Assembly: GCA_046331625.1 (NCBI GenBank)
Contig: JAXLQL010000029.1
Location: forward strand, 28,898-92,897
Direction of reading: 5' to 3'
Length of the DNA: 64,000 nt
Source: JAXLQL01 sp046331625
GTDB taxonomy: Bacteria > Acidobacteriota > Terriglobia > Bryobacterales > Bryobacteraceae
Shown here: positions 23,635 to 32,800 of the stretch, one piece after another
Layout: each line of letters begins with the position of its first letter
How positions within the stretch are numbered: the stretch's first letter is position 1
Notes under the pieces: generated by a model
Seen by the model: the letters and a program-made list of their open reading frames with translations, nothing else
Databases searched by the model: none
What the model was told of the DNA's origin: nothing
Position numbers and translations under genes: made by a program

Positions 23635-25680
23635 TTGAAACATTCTGCCGTTGTTTTCGTATCCTGCTCGATCCTGGCCGCCGCCACCTACGAGGTGGGC
23701 CCCGGTAAGCCGCTCGCCAAGATCGCCGATGTCCCGTGGGCGCGCCTGGCGCCCGGAGACCTCGTCCTCATCAACGCCCGCCCTGATGCCTACAAGGAAA
23801 AATGGGTCATCGGGCGCTCCGGCACGGCCGCCGCTCCCATCGTCGTGCGCGGAGTCCCCGGCGCAGACGGCAAGCTGCCTGTCATCGACGCCAATGGCGC
23901 GGTCTCGGTCCCCGGACTCGTCTACCAGAACGCCGAACGTGGCCTCATTAAGATCGGTGGCAGCGACGTTCCGAGCGACGCACCGCGTGCGCAGTACATC
24001 ACTATCGAGAATCTCGAGGTCCGCGGCGCTCGGCGCGGAAATGCCTATTTCCCCGATGGCGCGCCGCGCATCACCGGATACGCCGATAATGCCGCCGGTA
24101 TCTACATCGAGCGCGGCAACAATGTCACCATCCGCAACTGCATCCTGCGCGACAACGGCAACGGGCTCTTCCTCGGCATTGGCCGCGACTTCCTGTTCGA
24201 AGGCAACTACGTCGTCGACAACGGCTACGGCGGCGACGATGACCAGCACCACAACATCTACCTGCAAGGCGTCGGAGTCACTCTGCAATACAACCAGTTC
24301 GGTCCGCTCAAGCCCGGCTCGCAGGGGAACAACATCAAAGACCGCAGCGCCGGCCTTGTAGTCCGCTACAACTGGATCGAAGGTGGTAACCGCGAACTCG
24401 ACATGGTGGAGCATGGCGATCCCGAGATCCAAAACGACCCTCGCTTCAACGAAGCCTTCGTCTACGGCAACGTCATCATCGAGTACCAGGCGAATGACAA
24501 CTTCAGCTTCATGCAATATGGAGGCGATGCTGGAAACCCCGCGCTGTTCCGCAAAGGGCCCGTCCATGTATACAACAACACCATGGTCTCGTTCCGAACC
24601 GATGGCACCGTGTTGCTTCGCTTGAGCGGCCAGAATGTCACCGCCGACGTTCGGAACAATGTCGTCCACATGGCCTCGGGCGCGACCCTTCTTGTCTCGC
24701 TCGACTTCGGCACCTTCGATCTTCGCAACAACTGGCTCCAGCGAGGCTATCGCCGTGCCGAGTTCGATATCGCGCCCTCCGTCATTCGCGACCTCGGCGG
24801 CAACATCGTGGGAACCGACCCCGGCCTCACTGACGTCAAAGGCCTCGACTTTCGCCCCGCCGCCGGATCGCCGCTGCTCTCGGCTTCCGCGCCGCTGGCC
24901 GCCAATGAGCTACCCGTGCTGCGCGAATACGTCAAGCATCAGCAGAGCCGCGAACGCGTGAGCGGCGCCCGCGATATCGGCGCCTATGAAGGCCGTGCGC
25001 CTTCCCCCACGCTTTCGCAGCTTGGCGTCTCCTCGCCGAACTCCTTCCTCTCCCTCTACGGCCAAGACCTGTCCCGCGCCACCACAGCCTGGGACTCGGC
25101 TATCGTCGGCGGCCGCCTTCCCACTGAACTCGAAACCGTGCGCGTGCGGGTGGATGGCAAAGACGCGGTTCTCCACTACGTGAGCCCTAGCCAGATCAAC
25201 ATCCTCACGCCGCCGGACGTCGCAACCGGAGATGTCGCCCTCGAAGTGACCACTCCTTTCGGACTCGCGCGCAGCCGCCTCCAGATTGTTCCCGCTGCGC
25301 CATTCGTCTTCGGCTATCCGTCGAATGGCAAGGTTTACGCCGCGGCGCTGTTCAACGGCACGGCCAACCTCATCACCCCCTCGGCGCCCGCCAAAACCGG
25401 AGACAACATCGTCCTCTACGCCACAGGCCTCGGACCCACCACGCCCGCGCCTCCGCCCGGCCAAGTGCTCACCGATGCATATCCACTCACGGACCTCGCT
25501 GCGCTCCACGTCACCCTCGGCGGCGCGGAAGCGCTGGTGCAGTACGCGGGCATGACCTTCGCCGGCGTCTTCCAGGTGAACGTCCAAGTGCCGCAGGGCG
25601 TCAACGCCGGAGATCAAGCGGTGGTGATCCGCACCGGATCGCAATCGAGCCAATCAAACATTTTCCTCGCTTTCCGTTGA
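23635..25680 (+). CDS. Secreted beta-helix protein with a Solibacter-type C-terminal domain (TIGR03437)
   Basis: 681 residues from a TTG with GGAGGA 6 bases upstream. Signal peptide to about ILAAAT; then parallel beta-helix repeats (residues about 110-430: IENLEVRGARRGNAYF, NVTIRNCILRDNGNGLFLG, VYGNVIIEYQ). The last 210 residues are the TIGR03437 domain: SPNSFLSLYGQDLSRAT, VSPSQINILTPPDVATG, IVLYATGLGPTTP, VQYAGMTFAGVFQVNVQVP. This domain was first named from Solibacter and is very frequent in that class; it occurs at the C-terminus of secreted proteins. The enzyme activity, if any, is not clear; polysaccharide lyase or surface-layer roles are possible. Confidence 0.85.
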   Translation: MKHSAVVFVSCSILAAATYEVGPGKPLAKIADVPWARLAPGDLVLINARPDAYKEKWVIGRSGTAAAPIVVRGVPGADGKLPVIDANGAVSVPGLVYQNAERGLIKIGGSDVPSDAPRAQYITIENLEVRGARRGNAYFPDGAPRITGYADNAAGIYIERGNNVTIRNCILRDNGNGLFLGIGRDFLFEGNYVVDNGYGGDDDQHHNIYLQGVGVTLQYNQFGPLKPGSQGNNIKDRSAGLVVRYNWIEGGNRELDMVEHGDPEIQNDPRFNEAFVYGNVIIEYQANDNFSFMQYGGDAGNPALFRKGPVHVYNNTMVSFRTDGTVLLRLSGQNVTADVRNNVVHMASGATLLVSLDFGTFDLRNNWLQRGYRRAEFDIAPSVIRDLGGNIVGTDPGLTDVKGLDFRPAAGSPLLSASAPLAANELPVLREYVKHQQSRERVSGARDIGAYEGRAPSPTLSQLGVSSPNSFLSLYGQDLSRATTAWDSAIVGGRLPTELETVRVRVDGKDAVLHYVSPSQINILTPPDVATGDVALEVTTPFGLARSRLQIVPAAPFVFGYPSNGKVYAAALFNGTANLITPSAPAKTGDNIVLYATGLGPTTPAPPPGQVLTDAYPLTDLAALHVTLGGAEALVQYAGMTFAGVFQVNVQVPQGVNAGDQAVVIRTGSQSSQSNIFLAFR

Positions 25681-25690
25681 CCTTGCCGTG

Positions 25691-25731
25691 TAGGGCGGGC
25701 TTTAGCCAGCGCGGGACTTGAGTCCCGCTTC
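25691..25731. repeat. REP-like double-hairpin element, partial copy
   Basis: CGGGCTTTAGCCAGC and GCGGGACTTGAGTCCCGC in the reverse order of the copies at 32755 and 53883. One half is degenerate. Confidence 0.6.
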
Positions 25732-25797
25732 CGATGCGGGCACATGGCTTGTAGAAACGCGCCGAATGTAGATCCGGGATTGCGGCCCCGTCGCGAT

Positions 25798-25836
25798 GTG
25801 GGGCAGGCTTTAGCCTGCGCGGGACTTCAGTCCCGC
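25798..25836. repeat. REP-like double-hairpin element
   Basis: GTGGGGCAGGCTTTAGCCTGC followed by GCGGGACTTCAGTCCCGC. Two consecutive hairpins; the stems GCAGGCT/AGCCTGC and GCGGGACT/AGTCCCGC are near perfect. The next 20 bases (25841-25860) hold another palindrome around GCACGCTGCAGCGTGC. Confidence 0.7.
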
Positions 25837-25900
25837 CGTAGCGCACGCTGCAGCGTGCAGTGCCTCTGGACTCGAGGGGAACCGCACCGCGGTGAGGCGC

Positions 25901-25906
25901 GATAAT
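25901..25906 (+). promoter_or_regulatory. Candidate leaderless -10 box for coaE
   Basis: GATAAT, 6 nt (GGAGCA), then the ATG at 25913. GGAG is only 2 bases from the ATG, too near to serve as a ribosome site. Confidence 0.45.
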
Positions 25907-25912
25907 GGAGCA

Positions 25913-26518
25913 ATGCTCCGCGTGGGCCTCACCGGCGGCTATGCCACCGGCAAGAGTTTCGTCGGCTCGGTCCTTGCCGATCTGGGATGCCATGTCATCA
26001 AGGCCGACGAACTCGGCCACGCCGTGCTCGCTCCCGATGGCGAGGCGTATGAAAGCGTCGTCAAAGAGTTCGGCGGCGCTATCCTGAAAGAAGACAGAAC
26101 CATTGACCGGCGGCGATTGGGTGAGTTGGTATTCGGCAACCCGGAACGTCTGGCGAAGCTGAATTCCCTGGTGCACCCGCCCGTGTTTCGCCGTCAGGAA
26201 GATTGGTTTGCGGCCGTGGCGAAGAGCGACCCAACGGGAATCGCCGTGGCCGAAGCGGCGATCATGATCGAGACCGGCAGCCATGTGCGCTACCAAAAAC
26301 TGATCGTGGCCGTCTGTGACGAGAAGCAGCAAATCGAACGGGCCATGGATCGGGATCATCTGACGCGGGAACAAGTGATGGCGCGGCTCGAGCGGCAGAT
26401 GCCGCTCGCGGAAAAGATCCGGCTGGCTGACTATGTAATCGATACGTCCGGGACCAAGCAGGATACCGCTGCCCGGACGGAACAAGTTTGGCAATTGCTT
26501 CGTAAGATTCCACAGTAA
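25913..26518 (+). CDS. coaE: Dephospho-CoA kinase
   Basis: 201 residues, the usual CoaE size. It phosphorylates the ribose of dephospho-CoA, the last step of CoA synthesis. The P-loop is GLTGGYATGKS, followed by DADELGHAVL-like binding residues (IKADELGHAVL), then VHP (LVHPPVFRR), and C-terminal R-x-x-x-Q (RLERQMPLAEK) and DTSG. The ATG at 25913 is the natural start because the P-loop must be near the N-terminus; the next in-frame candidate, 21 bases up, adds residues without conserved features. It leads the operon with htrA 11 bases downstream and an ABC exporter behind. Confidence 0.92.
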   Translation: MLRVGLTGGYATGKSFVGSVLADLGCHVIKADELGHAVLAPDGEAYESVVKEFGGAILKEDRTIDRRRLGELVFGNPERLAKLNSLVHPPVFRRQEDWFAAVAKSDPTGIAVAEAAIMIETGSHVRYQKLIVAVCDEKQQIERAMDRDHLTREQVMARLERQMPLAEKIRLADYVIDTSGTKQDTAARTEQVWQLLRKIPQ

Positions 26519-26529
26519 GGGTGCAAGGC

Positions 26530-27681
26530 ATGAAGATCTGGCGCGTACTCGGTGTGTCGGCTGTTCTGGCGGGAGCGTTCCTCGTCATCACCAGCCGCAC
26601 GGGCTTGACACCGAAATGGATGCATCGGGAAGCGGGGCAGGAGAGTCCTCTTTGGTCCGGACCCGGCGTGGGCCAAGCGGCTGGCTTGAGCACGGACGAA
26701 GTCAACAACATCGAGATCTACAAGGCGGCGAGCAAGTCCACCGTGTTCATCACCAGCACGGTCTACCGGCGCGACTTCTTCTGGAACGTCTATCCAGCCA
26801 AGGAATCGGGCTCGGGCTTTCTGGTGAACGAAGACGGCACCATCATCACCAACAACCACGTGATCTCCGGTTCGCAGAAGCTCCAGGTGACGCTGTCTGA
26901 CCAGTCGATTCACGAAGCCACCGTGCTCGACAAAGATCCGTCGAACGATCTGGCCATCATCAAGATCACTCCGAAGAAGAAGGTATCGCCGCTCAAGCTG
27001 GGTGACTCTGACAAGTTGCAAGTAGGGCAGAAGGTGCTCGCCATCGGAAATCCGTTCGGGCTTTCGGGCACGCTCACCACGGGCATCGTCAGCTCGCTCG
27101 GGCGCAACATCCGTGACGAGAGCGGCCGCGAACTCGAAGGCATGATCCAGACCGACGCGGCCATCAACCCTGGCAATTCTGGAGGGCCGCTGCTCGACTC
27201 GCAAGGCAACGTGATCGGCGTGAACACGGCCATCTATGGTCCCGGAGGCAACATCGGGATCGGATTCGCCATGCCGATCAATCGCGCCAAACAGATGATG
27301 GAGAGCTTCCAGACCAGCCGCAAGTTCGGCCGGCCCAAGCTCGGCGTCACCGGCGCCTACATCCAAGGCGACATCGCGGAAGCGCTCGATCTTCCCGCGC
27401 AAGGCGGCTTCCTCGTCTATGAGGTGACTCCGGATTCGGCCGCCGCCACAGCTGGGATCCAGCCGGCGCGTCGTTGGGTGATGGTGGGCAACAACGAAGT
27501 GGGAATCGGCGGCGACTTGATCATGGAGATCGACGGCAAGCGCGTTGACCGGCAGGAGTCGATCAACACGGCTCTGGCGCGCAAGCGGCCAGGCGACACC
27601 ATCGAGATGACCGTGTTCCGCGGCGGGCGCGTGGGGAAGGTGAAGGTCCCGTTGTCGTCATCGAAGAGCGAGAACCTTTGA
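26530..27681 (+). CDS. Periplasmic HtrA/DegP-type serine protease with one PDZ domain
   Basis: 383 residues from ATG 26530, with AAGGGTG 7 bases before. An N-terminal membrane anchor or signal is followed by a trypsin-like domain: His110 (TNNHVI), Asp140 (SNDLAII) and Ser217 (GNSGGPLLDSQGNVIG), which together form the catalytic triad. A PDZ domain follows (about 275-375: GGFLVYEVTPDSAAATAGI, GGDLIMEIDGKRV). One PDZ and not two gives a DegS-like layout. The function is quality control of envelope proteins. It is the second gene of the coaE-htrA-ABC operon; its TGA overlaps the ATG of the first permease (TGATG), so the protease and exporter are made together. Confidence 0.9.
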   Translation: MKIWRVLGVSAVLAGAFLVITSRTGLTPKWMHREAGQESPLWSGPGVGQAAGLSTDEVNNIEIYKAASKSTVFITSTVYRRDFFWNVYPAKESGSGFLVNEDGTIITNNHVISGSQKLQVTLSDQSIHEATVLDKDPSNDLAIIKITPKKKVSPLKLGDSDKLQVGQKVLAIGNPFGLSGTLTTGIVSSLGRNIRDESGRELEGMIQTDAAINPGNSGGPLLDSQGNVIGVNTAIYGPGGNIGIGFAMPINRAKQMMESFQTSRKFGRPKLGVTGAYIQGDIAEALDLPAQGGFLVYEVTPDSAAATAGIQPARRWVMVGNNEVGIGGDLIMEIDGKRVDRQESINTALARKRPGDTIEMTVFRGGRVGKVKVPLSSSKSENL

Positions 27682-28841
27682 TGCTGAAGCATCTCCCGTT
27701 CCTCTTCAAGAACCTGCTGCGGAGCAAGCGGCGCAGCGCGCTGGCGATCGCGTCAGTGGCGGCGTCGTTGTGCTTGCTCGGGCTGCTGATGACCATCTAC
27801 CGGTCATTCTTCCTGAGCGAAGCAACCGAGGAGCAATCGTACCGGCTCATCGTCCGCAACAAGGTCTCGTTGGCCAATCCCTTGCCGCGAGCCTATCAGC
27901 CGAAGATCCAGCAGGTGGATGGCGTGAAGGAAGCGATGATCCTGCAGTGGTTCGGCGGGACCTACAAAGACGCGCGAGACCAGAACAACTTCTTCGCGCG
28001 CTTTGCCGTTGAGCCGCGCAAGGTGCGCACCATCTATAGCGAGTTCAAGATGCCCGAAGAGCAGTGGCAAGCGTTCTTCACCGAGCGGCGAGCCTGCATC
28101 GTGGGGGCGAAGCTGGCCAGGCAGCACGGATTCAAACCGGGCGACCGCATCACCATCGTGGGCGACATTTTTCCGGTGACGCTCGATATGGTGATCCGCG
28201 GCGTTTATGCAGCCGACTCGGGGGACGACAGCCTCTATCTCGACTATGCCTACCTCGACGAGAGCTTGACCGAACGGCGGCGTGGCTTCGTCGGGGCCTA
28301 CGCCGTGCGGATGAATTCGCCCGGCGATGCAGCGCGCGTGCCCAAGGCGATCGACGACATGTTCCGCAACTCGCCGCAACAGACCAAGACGGAGACCGAG
28401 AAGGCCTTCGCACTGAGCTTTCTCGCGTTCCTGGGCAACGTGAAGGTGATGCTGCTTTCGATCTGCGCCGCGGTGACGTTCACCATCCTTCTGGTGACGG
28501 GCAATACGATGGCGATGTCGGTCCGCGAGCGCACCCGCGAGGTGGGCGTGCTCAAGACGATCGGGTTCACCCCGCAAGGCGTGCTCTCGCTGCTGGTGGG
28601 CGAATCCGTGTTGCTGGCCGCGATCGGCGGAGTGTTCGGGCTCTTGCTCACTTCGGCGCTTTGCGGCGTGCTGCGCCAGATGCCTTCCACATTCGCTGAC
28701 AACAGCCAATTGGTGGTGACCAAAGGAGTGGCGGTGGCGTGCATGGCGGTGGCGGCGGCCATCGGGCTGATCAGTTCGGTGATTCCGGCGTGGCCGGCAT
28801 CGCGGTTGCCGATCGTGGAAGCACTGCGGGTGACGGACTGA
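27681..28841 (+). CDS. ABC exporter permease (MacB/FtsX type), first
   Basis: 386 residues from ATG 27681, overlapping the htrA stop. One N-terminal membrane helix (ALAIASVAASLCLLGLLMTI), a large periplasmic domain of about 210 residues, then three C-terminal helices (MLLSICAAVTFTILLVTGN, SLLVGESVLLAAIGGVFGLLL, AVACMAVAAAIGLISSVIPA). The MacB-type coupling motif MAMSVRERTREVGVLKTIGF precedes them. It pairs with the second permease to form a heterodimeric exporter. Substrate unknown. Confidence 0.85.
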   Translation: MLKHLPFLFKNLLRSKRRSALAIASVAASLCLLGLLMTIYRSFFLSEATEEQSYRLIVRNKVSLANPLPRAYQPKIQQVDGVKEAMILQWFGGTYKDARDQNNFFARFAVEPRKVRTIYSEFKMPEEQWQAFFTERRACIVGAKLARQHGFKPGDRITIVGDIFPVTLDMVIRGVYAADSGDDSLYLDYAYLDESLTERRRGFVGAYAVRMNSPGDAARVPKAIDDMFRNSPQQTKTETEKAFALSFLAFLGNVKVMLLSICAAVTFTILLVTGNTMAMSVRERTREVGVLKTIGFTPQGVLSLLVGESVLLAAIGGVFGLLLTSALCGVLRQMPSTFADNSQLVVTKGVAVACMAVAAAIGLISSVIPAWPASRLPIVEALRVTD

Positions 28842-28842
28842 C

Positions 28843-30009
28843 ATGGCGATCCCGATTTCCTACAACATGCGCAACCTGGTGGCCCGCCGGACCACCACCA
28901 TCATGACGGCGCTCGGAATCGCACTGACGGTGGCCGTGCTGCTAGCCATGCTGGCAATGGTGAACGGACTCGAGACTTCTCTTGCCGAAACAGGAGATCC
29001 GCTGAATGTTCTGGTGACGCGCAAAGGGTCGACGGCCGAGTTGAACTCAGTGGTTACACAGGAGTCGTTTCTCGTGGTGCGCTCGAAGCCTGGAATCGCC
29101 AAGAACGCGGCTGGCGCTCTGCTGGCATCCCTCGAGCTGATCACCGTGGTGATTCTCGAGAGCCCGGAGTATCCGAGCGGCATCAATATCAACCTGCGGG
29201 GCTTGAAGCCCGAAGGGTTCGCGATTCGCGAAGGCGTGAAGATCTCCGAAGGCCGGATGTTCCGAGAGGGGCTGCGCGAAGTGGTGGTGGGGCAAGGATT
29301 GTCGCGCCGATACCCGGCTGCGCGCATCGGTTCGAAGATGCATTTCGGTAAAGGCGATTGGGAAGTAGTCGGCGTCATGGACGCGGGCCGCTCGGCCGCC
29401 AACAGCGAGATCTTCTGTGACCTGAACCTGCTCGCAGCCGACCAGAACCGCGAAACCGCGTTGAGTTCCGCGCTGCTGCGCGCGCAGGACGAAGTATCGA
29501 TGCAGGCTCTGATCAACGACCTGAAAGGCGACCGCCGGCTCAACGTGGACGCGCAGCCCGAGCGCGAATACTACGCCGCGCAGACGAGCTCAGCGACGCC
29601 GATCAAGGCTTTGGGGATCTTGGTAGCGATCATCATGGCGGTGGGCTCGAGCTTCGCGGCCATGAACACGATGTACGCGGCGGTGTCGCGGCGCTCGGCC
29701 GAGATCGGAACGCTCCGTGTGCTCGGATTTTCGCGCATGGGCATCCTGACCAGCTTCTTCTTGGAGTCGCTCCTGCTGAGTCTGCTCGGAGGCGCGTTGG
29801 GCTGCCTGCTGGTGCTGCCGTTGAACGGCATTTCCACCGGCATCGGCAGCTTCGTGACGTTCAGCGAGATCACGTTCTCGCTGCGCGTGACGCCGTCGAT
29901 CATGGCCATCGGCGTGGCATTCGCGCTGGTGATGGGCGCCATCGGCGGGCTGTTTCCGGCGGGCTCGGCGGCGAGAAAAGAAATCCTGACAGCCCTCAAA
30001 CAAATCTAA
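28843..30009 (+). CDS. ABC exporter permease (MacB/FtsX type), second
   Basis: 388 residues, one base after the first permease. Same fold: an N-terminal helix (TTIMTALGIALTVAVLLAML), a periplasmic domain of about 220 residues, and a C-terminal three-helix block preceded by AVSRRSAEIGTLRVLGFS, the ATPase-coupling motif. The two permeases are only distantly alike, so the exporter is heterodimeric. With the fusion protein and the ATPase downstream, it forms a full tripartite-type pump lacking an obvious outer-membrane channel in the window. Confidence 0.85.
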   Translation: MAIPISYNMRNLVARRTTTIMTALGIALTVAVLLAMLAMVNGLETSLAETGDPLNVLVTRKGSTAELNSVVTQESFLVVRSKPGIAKNAAGALLASLELITVVILESPEYPSGININLRGLKPEGFAIREGVKISEGRMFREGLREVVVGQGLSRRYPAARIGSKMHFGKGDWEVVGVMDAGRSAANSEIFCDLNLLAADQNRETALSSALLRAQDEVSMQALINDLKGDRRLNVDAQPEREYYAAQTSSATPIKALGILVAIIMAVGSSFAAMNTMYAAVSRRSAEIGTLRVLGFSRMGILTSFFLESLLLSLLGGALGCLLVLPLNGISTGIGSFVTFSEITFSLRVTPSIMAIGVAFALVMGAIGGLFPAGSAARKEILTALKQI

Positions 30010-30018
30010 CCTTTGCTC

Positions 30019-31362
30019 ATGCAGCCTGACCTGAACAGCCTCAAGATCGACAAGTCTCTCAAGACCGGCTACGGCGAATCTCGCTGGGCGCAACGCTGGA
30101 TCATCGGTGGCGTTCTCCTGTTCCTGCTGCTGGGCGCGGCGCGCTACATAGTGCCCAAGCTCGACACCACTGTAGACGTGAAGACCGCTCGCGCGGTGAG
30201 GGCGAGCACCGAGTCTGGCGGCGCCCGGCGCAGCGAAACGATCCTGACTGCCACTGGCTACATCGTGGCGCATCACAAGATCCAGTTGGCCTCGAAGGTG
30301 GTGGGCAAGGTGGCTTGGATCGGCGTGGAGAAGGGCGATCACGTCAAGCAGGGGCAGGTGATCGTGCGCCTGGAAGACGACGAGTACAAGGCGCAGCTCC
30401 AGCAAGCCAAGGGCAATCTCGCGTCGCTCGAAGCGCGGCTGCTCGAGTTGCAGAACGGATCGCGACCCGAAGAGATCGCGGTGGCCAAAGCGAATCTCGA
30501 ACAGGCCGAAGCGGACCTCGGCAACGCGCGCATCAATCTCGACCGGGCCAAGAAGCTGGTGGCCGAGAAGGTGTACTCGGTGCAGTCGTACGATGACGCC
30601 AAGAGCCGCTATGACTCGGCCGATGCGCGAGTGGCGTCGCTGCGCAAAAGCTATGAGCTGGTGAAGGTGGGTCCGCGGCAGGAACTGATGCAGCAGGTGC
30701 GCGGTCAGATCGAGCAAGCCAAGGGACAAGTGGCGTTCTACGAGACCCAGTTGGCGAACACGGTGATCCGCGCGCCCATCAACGGGACGATTCTCGAACG
30801 CATCGTGGAGCGCGGCGAGTTCGTCACCACGGGGTTCGTAGGCGATCGCGGAGCCAAGGGCTATGTGGTTTCGCTCGCCGATCTGAATGACCTGCAGGTG
30901 GAGCTCGACATCAACCAGAATGACTTCGCCAAGCTGGGTCCGAGACAGAAGGGCGTGATCTCGACGGACGCGTACAAGGACCGGAAGTACGATGGCGCGA
31001 TCGAGGAAGTGTCGCCCGAGGCCAACCGGCAGAAGGCGACCGTGCAGGTGAAGGTGAAGGTGCTTGCGCCGGACGAGTTCCTGCGGCCGGAGATGAATGC
31101 GAGCGTGGACTTCGTCAGTGACGGCAAGCCCGCCGTGGCCAGCGAGCCCTCCAAGCCCGCGGTGTTCGTGCCGCCGGCGGCGATTCGCGAGGGAGCCGTG
31201 TTTGTGGCCGTGAACGGCAAGGCTGTGCGCCGCACCGTGAAGACCGGCAACACCTCGCCGGAAGGCGTGCGCGTGGAAGAAGGACTGATTGGCGGCGAAG
31301 AAGTGATTCTCAATCCCGGTCCGGAGTTGAAGGACGGGGCGAAAGTGCGGACCGGCAAATGA
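30019..31362 (+). CDS. Periplasmic membrane-fusion (HlyD/RND adaptor) protein
   Basis: 447 residues from ATG 30019 (a TTG at 30013 is less likely). A membrane anchor (WIIGGVLLFLLLGAARYIV) leads to a biotinyl-lipoyl half motif (VGKVAWIGVEKGDHVKQGQVI), then a long coiled coil (residues about 125-235), the second half of the lipoyl domain (VIRAPINGTILERIVERGEFV) and beta-barrel and proximal domains. This is the typical adaptor that bridges an inner-membrane pump to an outer-membrane channel. The ATG of the ATPase overlaps its stop (ATGA). The MacA role is likely. No lipobox; anchored by a helix. Confidence 0.87.
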   Translation: MQPDLNSLKIDKSLKTGYGESRWAQRWIIGGVLLFLLLGAARYIVPKLDTTVDVKTARAVRASTESGGARRSETILTATGYIVAHHKIQLASKVVGKVAWIGVEKGDHVKQGQVIVRLEDDEYKAQLQQAKGNLASLEARLLELQNGSRPEEIAVAKANLEQAEADLGNARINLDRAKKLVAEKVYSVQSYDDAKSRYDSADARVASLRKSYELVKVGPRQELMQQVRGQIEQAKGQVAFYETQLANTVIRAPINGTILERIVERGEFVTTGFVGDRGAKGYVVSLADLNDLQVELDINQNDFAKLGPRQKGVISTDAYKDRKYDGAIEEVSPEANRQKATVQVKVKVLAPDEFLRPEMNASVDFVSDGKPAVASEPSKPAVFVPPAAIREGAVFVAVNGKAVRRTVKTGNTSPEGVRVEEGLIGGEEVILNPGPELKDGAKVRTGK

Positions 31363-32063
31363 GCGACACCGTTATCGAGACCACCCAACTGACGAAAGAG
31401 TACGTGCGCAGGTACTTTCGCGTAACGGCATTGAAGAGCGCGAATCTCTCGATCCAGCAGGGCGAGTTCGTGGCTCTGATGGGACCGTCGGGTTCGGGCA
31501 AGTCGACGCTGCTGCACTTGATCGCGGCCATGGACCGGCCGAGCGGCGGCAAGATTCGCGTGCTCGGTGTGGATTTGCGGTCGCTGAATGACGCGTCGAT
31601 CGCGCGGTGGCGCAATGCACATATCGGGTTCATCTTCCAGTCATTCAACTTGATCCCGGTATTGACCGCGCTCGAGAACGTGGAGTTGCCATTGAAGCTG
31701 ACCAAGCTCGGCAAGGCCGAACGGTTCGCGCACGCCAAGAAGGCGCTGGAACTGGTGGGCTTGGGCGATCGCATGAAGCACACGCCGCGGCAGCTTTCCG
31801 GCGGCCAGGAGCAGCGCGTGGCCATCGCGCGGGCGATCGTGACGGATCCGGATCTGATCCTGGCTGACGAGCCTACCGGCAATCTCGATGCGAGTTCGGC
31901 GCGGGACGTTCTGTTGCTGTTGACTCGCTTGAATCGCGAGTTCGGCAAGACGGTCGTGATGGTAACGCACGATCCGCATGCAGCCAAGGCGGCATCGCGC
32001 GTGCGGTATCTCGAAAAGGGCGAACTCCTTCCCGAAGGCCAGAAGCCAGAGGACTGGAACTGA
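31359..32063 (+). CDS. ABC exporter ATPase (MacB/LolD type)
   Basis: 234 residues, size and motifs of LolD/MacB ATPases. Walker A GPSGSGKST, Q-loop FIFQSFNLIPVL, signature LSGGQEQRVAIARAI, Walker B LILADEPTGNLD and the switch His (VTHD). The signature reads GGQEQ, where GGQQQ is the common form in this subfamily. It powers the two permeases. Its ATG overlaps the fusion-protein stop, so it is the last gene of the six-gene operon that starts with coaE. Confidence 0.92.
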   Translation: MSDTVIETTQLTKEYVRRYFRVTALKSANLSIQQGEFVALMGPSGSGKSTLLHLIAAMDRPSGGKIRVLGVDLRSLNDASIARWRNAHIGFIFQSFNLIPVLTALENVELPLKLTKLGKAERFAHAKKALELVGLGDRMKHTPRQLSGGQEQRVAIARAIVTDPDLILADEPTGNLDASSARDVLLLLTRLNREFGKTVVMVTHDPHAAKAASRVRYLEKGELLPEGQKPEDWN

Positions 32064-32113
32064 CGCCCCCCTCCGCAAAGTGGGAGGATTGCCCAGGACC
32101 CCGGTACGCGCAA

Positions 32114-32119
32114 TACTAT
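32114..32119 (+). promoter_or_regulatory. Candidate leaderless -10 box for the PEGA gene
   Basis: TACTAT, 7 nt, then the ATG at 32127. No Shine-Dalgarno lies between. Confidence 0.5.
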
Positions 32120-32126
32120 AGGACTC

Positions 32127-32642
32127 ATGGGCGTTTATCGTTCCGCCATTATCATCGCCGGTCTTGCCGCTACGCTGTTGGCGCAATCGACCGGAACACT
32201 CAAGACCAAGGTCTCGCCTAGCCGGGCTGGCGTGTTCGTCGACGGCAAGTACGTGGGGCCCGCGGGCAATCTCGGCATGGCTCGCAGCTACCCGGTAGCG
32301 GCGGGTGAGCATGAGATCAAGCTCGTGGAGCCGCGCTATCAAGAGGTGGTGAAGAAGGTGACCATCGCAGCGGGCAAGACCACCACGCTGAGCGAGACCA
32401 TGACCAAGCTCCCCGAGCCGAAGCCACCATTCGGCGTGCTGCGGATTCAGAGCTCCGACAAGTTCGCGGCGGTGTATGTGAATGGCCGGTTCATGGGTCA
32501 CGCCGATGAGTTCAACGGTGGCACGCAGCGGTTGCTGCTGCCTCCGGGCGAGTACACGGTTCGCGTGGAAGCAGCGGGTGGGCCTACTGAGCAGAAGGTC
32601 ACACTAGAAGCGAACAAGACGGCGACGGTTCAGGCGAAGTAG
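32127..32642 (+). CDS. Secreted protein with two PEGA domains
   Basis: 171 residues with a signal peptide ending near LLAQ. Two PEGA-type domains are visible: SPSRAGVFVDGKYVGPAGN with VAAGEHEIKLVEPRY (about 30-75), then SSDKFAAVYVNGRFMGHAD with LPPGEYTVRVEAAGG (about 108-155). PEGA domains are short beta-sandwiches found on cell surfaces. The gene is alone behind a leaderless-type promoter. Its final 45 bases are repeated 203 bases downstream within the end of the Gfo/Idh gene. Confidence 0.8.
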   Translation: MGVYRSAIIIAGLAATLLAQSTGTLKTKVSPSRAGVFVDGKYVGPAGNLGMARSYPVAAGEHEIKLVEPRYQEVVKKVTIAAGKTTTLSETMTKLPEPKPPFGVLRIQSSDKFAAVYVNGRFMGHADEFNGGTQRLLLPPGEYTVRVEAAGGPTEQKVTLEANKTATVQAK

Positions 32643-32648
32643 CCGGCA
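32598..32648 (+). repeat. Direct repeat, copy 1 (PEGA gene tail)
   Basis: A 51-base stretch, GTCAC...GGCA, repeated at 32801-32851. Between AAGCGAA and GGTTCAGGCGA 28 of 30 bases are the same. Confidence 0.8.
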
Positions 32649-32754
32649 TTGCGGGGGCAGTCGCCCACATCGCGGCGGAGCCGCGATCGCAGATCGTCGT
32701 TGCATGGCCGGCGCGTGAAACAGCGTGCGTCCTACGGGCGCATGTGCCCGCATC

Positions 32755-32800
32755 GGGAGCGGGACTGAAGTCCCGCGCAGGCTGAAAGCCTGCCCCACAA
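32755..32800. repeat. REP-like double-hairpin element
   Basis: GCGGGACTGAAGTCCCGC followed by GCAGGCTGAAAGCCTGC and CCCACA. It lies between the two 51-base repeats. Almost identical to the copy at 53883. Confidence 0.75.

Noticed and set aside
22546..24669. Long open frame on the minus strand (707 codons) opposite the NapH-like and beta-helix genes
   Set aside because: The plus strand here encodes well-recognised domains with signal peptides and iron-sulfur motifs. The minus frame is Asp/Val/Glu-rich without motifs, as expected of an antisense shadow in GC-rich DNA.
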